This document shows positions 60,773 through 64,000 of a stretch of 64,000 nt of DNA, piece after piece. Position 1 is the stretch's first letter. Each line of letters opens with the position of its first letter. This DNA is from Paractinoplanes abujensis (GTDB taxonomy: Bacteria; Actinomycetota; Actinomycetes; Mycobacteriales; Micromonosporaceae). The notes under the pieces are model-generated. The model worked only from the letters and a program-made list of their open reading frames with translations. It ran no database searches and was not told the origin of the DNA. The position numbers and the translations under genes are program-made. The DNA is taken from positions 4,526,001-4,590,000 of the forward strand of contig NZ_JACHMF010000001.1 in NCBI RefSeq assembly GCF_014204895.1. The letters run 5' to 3'.

Positions 60773-60811
60773 CCGGCGGCCATCGGTGCGACACGCACCG
60801 GTGGCCGCCGG
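60773..60811 (+). terminator. 17-bp hairpin after beta-helix gene
   Basis: 60773-60789 pairs with 60795-60811 (one G:T pair), loop GACAC, 22 bases after the stop. No T-tract; a very stable actinomycete-type terminator. Confidence 0.8.
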
Positions 60812-60977
60812 CGCGTCCAGGCCTCGAAAGGGGGAAGTGCGCGGTATCAGGTGGGTTAGCCCGCTCGGGCCGTTTGTTCTGACGCTGCGGAGTATGTGGT
60901 GCGCGGGTCCCGCTGGACATCCTTGACATCGGTCTATCGGGACCGGGAAACGTCCGCGTACTGTCCGGAGTTGATCG

Positions 60978-61616
60978 ATGTCTGCGGAGCTCGTCCGTCA
61001 TGACGGCCAGGAGCTTTCCTTCACCGGGACGGTGTTCGAGTTCGCCGTCGCTCTCCGGCCCCTGCTCGCGCTGTCGGGGCTGGTGGCGAAGGTGGTGGCG
61101 TCCCGGGTCGAGGTGCAGCGCCTCCAGGTGGCCGGGGCCCGAGCGGATCCGGTCCGCGCGGCGAGACGACGGCCGGGGCGCCGGCCGGCTCCCCCGGCGG
61201 CCGGCCTGGGCGGGCTCGAGCAGCGGTTCGATGCCGCTCTCCGGGCGATCAAACTGGAGGGCGCCCATCGGCGGGCCGAGGCCGATCGGCGGTTCGCGGC
61301 CGAGATGGCGCGGATCGACGGGGCCTTCCAGGCGGAGCTGGCTCGCCAGGCCGCCCAGCAGAGGCAGAACCGGCAGTCGTTCGCCGCGGCCCGCGAGCAC
61401 CTGCGCCGGCGGGAGGCGGACCGGCGCGACCTGGGCAACGCGATGACCGAAGCCACCCGGCTGATGACCGGACGGTCGGGGCTGGCCGAGATGGCGGCGC
61501 TCACCGTACCCGTGCTGTCCCGCGCGATGACCTCGGTCGCGACCGGGCAGGACGGCGCGGCCGCGGTGCTTGAGGCGCTGAGCCTGCGGGCCTTGCCGAG
61601 TGGTGGAAAGGCATGA
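60978..61616 (+). CDS. uncharacterised coiled-coil protein
   Basis: 212 residues from ATG 60978, GGAG eight bases upstream. N-terminal hydrophobic-flavoured stretch (FEFAVALRPLLALSGLVAKV), a Pro-Arg rich middle (about 55-75), then a long charged helix (about 80-160, coiled-coil heptads, many Arg and Glu) and a hydrophobic C-terminal helix. Not recognised. It overlaps the next gene by four bases; the two form an operon in front of the EACC1-caspase genes, so a role in the same conflict system is possible. Confidence 0.7.
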   Translation: MSAELVRHDGQELSFTGTVFEFAVALRPLLALSGLVAKVVASRVEVQRLQVAGARADPVRAARRRPGRRPAPPAAGLGGLEQRFDAALRAIKLEGAHRRAEADRRFAAEMARIDGAFQAELARQAAQQRQNRQSFAAAREHLRRREADRRDLGNAMTEATRLMTGRSGLAEMAALTVPVLSRAMTSVATGQDGAAAVLEALSLRALPSGGKA

Positions 61617-62296
61617 CAGTCCTCTGCCTTCTGCTCGTGGTCTGCGTCGGCGTGATCGTGGTGCTGGTCACCCGGTCCGGCACCACGAAGCGCCCACGAA
61701 GCGGCCGGCAGGTGGTCCATTACGCACAGCCGGCCCGGCCGGCCCGGAGAAGGAAGAAGAAGCCCGCCCCCGCCCCCGGCGGTGGCCAGACGCTCTACAC
61801 CGAGGCGCAGGTCCGCGCGATCCTCGAGAAGGCGCTCGGCGCGGTGTGGGAGGCCGAGCAGAAGCGCGTCCACGCCCAGGTCAAGGACCAGGAACGCAAG
61901 GTCGCCGCGCGGCTGCGGCAGCAGCAGCGCGAACTCGACTTCGCCGAACTGCGGGGACTGCACGAGAAATCCCGGCAGACCGCCGACCTGGCGTACACCA
62001 TGCTCGGCGACGCCCGCAGCGCGGAGAACAAGGTCAGGGAGAACATCCGCGCGATCGAGGCTGCCACACCCCGGGGCGGTGGCAACGCCGGGACGCGGCA
62101 CGCGCTCGAAGCGTTACGCGTCGACCGTGACGTGCTGCGGGTTCACCGCGAGCGCTACGAACAGGACGTACAGCGTCTGAACAGGGAGACCGCCCGGCTG
62201 CGGGACGCGATCGGCGCGAACTGCGGAACCCCGGGCCGCAAGTGGCATTCGGCGCTGATGGAACGCACCCGGCGGCGCAAGGAGCAGCGGGGATGA
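61613..62296 (+). CDS. uncharacterised membrane-anchored coiled-coil protein
   Basis: 227 residues. N-terminal membrane helix (1-21, MTVLCLLLVVCVGVIVVLVT), basic Pro-rich linker (RRRKKKPAPAPGGG), then long charged helices from about 65 to 210 predicted as coiled coil. The start overlaps the stop of the preceding gene. No known domain recognised. The membrane anchor and coiled coil suggest a structural or sensor partner of the preceding protein. Followed by a 94-base gap to the EACC1 gene. Confidence 0.7.
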   Translation: MTVLCLLLVVCVGVIVVLVTRSGTTKRPRSGRQVVHYAQPARPARRRKKKPAPAPGGGQTLYTEAQVRAILEKALGAVWEAEQKRVHAQVKDQERKVAARLRQQQRELDFAELRGLHEKSRQTADLAYTMLGDARSAENKVRENIRAIEAATPRGGGNAGTRHALEALRVDRDVLRVHRERYEQDVQRLNRETARLRDAIGANCGTPGRKWHSALMERTRRRKEQRG

Positions 62297-62390
62297 GACC
62301 GGCCCTCCGCCGACCGCGTCCGGTGGACAACGTGACCCGGGAGGGTGAACGACCCGGGCCCGGGCCCCGCCCGTGGCTAGTCTGCCCCGC

Positions 62391-62732
62391 ATGGATCTGA
62401 GACTTGAGGTGCAGGGCGACGACCGGGACGCGATGGCGCTGAGCCGCTGGCTGCGTGACGAGCGCGAGCTGCGCGGATGCGTACGGCAGCAGCCCGGGCC
62501 GATGGACCCGGAGGCGATGGGCACGATGACCGACATCGTGGTGCCGCTCGCCACCGCCGTCGTGTCCGGCGCGCTGACCCCGCTGGCCGAGTCGCTGGTC
62601 ACGTTCGTGAGGCAGCGCAAAAGCAAGGTGACGATCGAGGTCGGCAGCGAATGCCGGATCACCGTCACCGGCGGCGACAACCCGGCCGCGCTCGCCGAGA
62701 AGCTGGCCCGGATCGCTATCGACGAAAGGTGA
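62391..62732 (+). CDS. EACC1-type effector-associated protein
   Basis: 113 residues from ATG 62391, leaderless: TAGTCT (62378-62383) is seven bases upstream and there is no ribosome site. Pattern fits the EACC1 family: an N-terminal beta strand, LSRWLRDERELRGCV, a hydrophobic helix DIVVPLATAVVSGALTPLAE, and a beta pair VTIEVGSECRITVTGGDNPA. In published analyses EACC1 is a constant companion of caspase-like and trypsin-like effectors in bacterial conflict systems. It is followed four bases later by a caspase gene. Function of the family is unknown. Confidence 0.75.
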   Translation: MDLRLEVQGDDRDAMALSRWLRDERELRGCVRQQPGPMDPEAMGTMTDIVVPLATAVVSGALTPLAESLVTFVRQRKSKVTIEVGSECRITVTGGDNPAALAEKLARIAIDER

Positions 62733-62736
62733 GCAC

Positions 62737-64000
62737 GTGCGCGTCCCGCAGCGGGATCGGTCCAATCTGGTCATCGTCGGCTCGAGCCGCTACGACGACG
62801 ACGAGCTGTGTGAGCTCCCCGGTGTCCGGAACAATGTCCGGGATCTCGGCCTTCTGCTGACCGACCGCTCGTACGGGATCGTCGCGGACAACCGCTACGA
62901 GGTCGTTCCCGAGGCCACCGAGCCACGCGCCGTTTTCCAGGTGCTGCGCGAGCATGCCGAGGCCGCCCGCGACACACTCGTGGTGTACTTCGCCGGGCAC
63001 GGACTGCGCACCGACGACGACCGCCTCTACCTGGCGATGCGCGGCACAATGACATCGGATCTGCTGTTGAGCGGGCTCGCCTTCGACCAGTTCCACGAGG
63101 CGGTGTACCGCAACCGCGCGCAGAACACGGTTGTCATCCTGGACTGTTGCTACAGCGGGCTCGCGGTCAACGGCAGCGTGGACGGCGACAGCTACCTGCT
63201 CACCGCCACCCCGTCGAACCGCATGGCGGCGGCCCCGGCCGGCCGGACGCACACCGCGTTCAGCGGTGAACTGATCAAGCTGCTGCGCGACGGGGTTCGC
63301 CAGGGCCCGGAGCTGCTTTCGGCGCAGTTCCTCTTCGAACGCCTGCGGTCGACGATGCAGGCGGGCGGCTTCCCCGCCCCGGCCAACCGGATCACCGGTA
63401 CGGGCGTCGGCATCGTGCTGTCCCGCAACCGGTGGACGGGCCCGGCGCGAGGATCAGCCACCGGCCAGCCGGGTGCTGCCGTCGTACGAGAGCCGCAACC
63501 CGGCCCGCAACCGAAGGCGGGTCCGTCCGGGCCACGCCGCACGGCACCGAAACCCGCCGCCGTGCCTGCCGTCATCGCCCCGGCCGCGAACAAGCCGGCC
63601 CGCGTGACCACCCCGGCCGCGAACAAGCCGGCCCGCGTGACCACCCCGGCCGCGAACAAGCCGGCCGGCGTGACCGCCCCGGCCGGGAACAAGCCGGTCC
63701 GCGTGACCACCCCGGCCGCGAACAAGCCGGTCCGCGTGACCACCTCGCTCGCGGCCCGAACGGCCGATGCCAGACCCGCCGTGGCCGCTGCGCCCGCTCG
63801 TGGTCCCGCCACCCCGAAAGCGGCGACGAAGTACGTGCCGCTGCCCCGGCCGATCTTCTGCCCGGACGGCGCCACGCTGGTCGTCGCCGGACGCAACGGC
63901 CGCATCGAGGTCTGGGACGTCGCGACACGCCGGTTGCGCCACACCATCTCCGAGGGCGTGGGGCACTACGTGATCGGTGTGGGCGGTAAGACGCTGGCCA
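62737..64000 (+). CDS. caspase-like protease with repeat linker and beta-propeller (3' end cut)
   Basis: 421 codons visible from GTG 62737, which has AAGGTGAG five bases upstream; the gene runs off the window. Residues about 8-225 are a C14 caspase fold with H88 (VYFAGHG) and C138 (LDCCYSG), both intact. Then a Pro-Ala linker with five 11-residue repeats (PAANKPARVTT type, about 282-336) and the first WD40 blade (FCPDGATLVVAGRNGRIEVW). Typical of bacterial caspase-propeller effectors that act on self proteins when triggered. Paired with EACC1. Probable cell suicide or defence role by family knowledge. Confidence 0.85.
   Translation, partial: MRVPQRDRSNLVIVGSSRYDDDELCELPGVRNNVRDLGLLLTDRSYGIVADNRYEVVPEATEPRAVFQVLREHAEAARDTLVVYFAGHGLRTDDDRLYLAMRGTMTSDLLLSGLAFDQFHEAVYRNRAQNTVVILDCCYSGLAVNGSVDGDSYLLTATPSNRMAAAPAGRTHTAFSGELIKLLRDGVRQGPELLSAQFLFERLRSTMQAGGFPAPANRITGTGVGIVLSRNRWTGPARGSATGQPGAAVVREPQPGPQPKAGPSGPRRTAPKPAAVPAVIAPAANKPARVTTPAANKPARVTTPAANKPAGVTAPAGNKPVRVTTPAANKPVRVTTSLAARTADARPAVAAAPARGPATPKAATKYVPLPRPIFCPDGATLVVAGRNGRIEVWDVATRRLRHTISEGVGHYVIGVGGKTLA
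63580..63744 (+). repeat. 33-bp tandem repeat, five copies
   Basis: Five in-frame units of 33 bp encode the PAANKPARVTT-type linker of the caspase-like protein; units differ slightly (PAG, PVR). Likely length-variable between strains. Confidence 0.9.

Noticed and set aside
63580..63744. Regular repeats resembling a CRISPR array
   Set aside because: Units are in frame with a protein, directly adjacent and without unique spacers.

Overview
The DNA is very GC-rich (third codon positions nearly all G or C), uses many GTG/TTG starts and short 4-base gene overlaps, and encodes CBM2 and F5/8C secreted proteins, WXG100 proteins and several probably leaderless genes. This points to a filamentous actinomycete chromosome, most likely Micromonosporaceae (Actinoplanes-like). 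The genus is inference. No rRNA, CRISPR array, transposase or integrase gene was found.

Layout. 1-1518: leftward VOC protein, short-chain reductase and a cut-off FAD monooxygenase. 1640-3457: a compact array of 16 tRNA genes behind two perfect DnaA boxes, a promoter, a 34-codon leader-like ORF and an intrinsic terminator; it includes four tRNAs with C instead of U at position 33 and two leucine-anticodon tRNAs on short-variable-loop scaffolds. It ends beside an NAD-kinase-like fragment. 3701-9259: a small basic protein, three tandem hairpin repeats, and a TetR-controlled cluster of FAD monooxygenase, UvrA-like ABC protein and phosphotransferase, probably a drug-defence locus. 9256-21347: CBM2 protein behind a perfect CebR-type operator, a very large cyclase/ATPase/TPR protein with the domain order of animal soluble adenylyl cyclase, a DyP peroxidase, asparagine synthetase and a two-component system.

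21541-34094: secreted sugar dehydrogenase and ThuA-type proteins lead directly into an ebo-like operon: myo-inositol-phosphate synthase, UbiA prenyltransferase (EboC), TIM-barrel isomerase, EboA, EboB, EboE, an EboF-like phosphatase and a polyprenyl synthase. The usual EboD cyclase is absent and an unrelated sugar-phosphate cyclase sits in the operon, so the product may be a prenyl-linked cyclitol (inference). 34137-41245: CopC-type protein, Tat-exported phospholipase C, MmyB-like regulator, reductase and S15 peptidase.

41314-52786 is the most unusual region: a reduced type VII secretion module. Leftward run two Esx/EspC-like small proteins, a WXG-headed nuclease-type toxin, an overlapping pentapeptide-repeat protein (likely immunity), an EccC ATPase and a membrane pseudokinase. 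Divergently run a ubiquitin-like/VWA fusion, a PP2C phosphatase and a membrane kinase, which form a TerY-P-type triad. No EccB, EccD, EccE or mycosin is present. 52804-60750: GGDEF-EAL protein, Xre-cupin regulator, MFS exporter, reductase and a secreted F5/8C beta-helix protein with two LacI-type operators. 60978-64000: two uncharacterised coiled-coil proteins, an EACC1-type protein and a caspase-like protease with the start of a beta-propeller, cut by the window edge; this looks like a bacterial conflict (immunity or cell-death) system.
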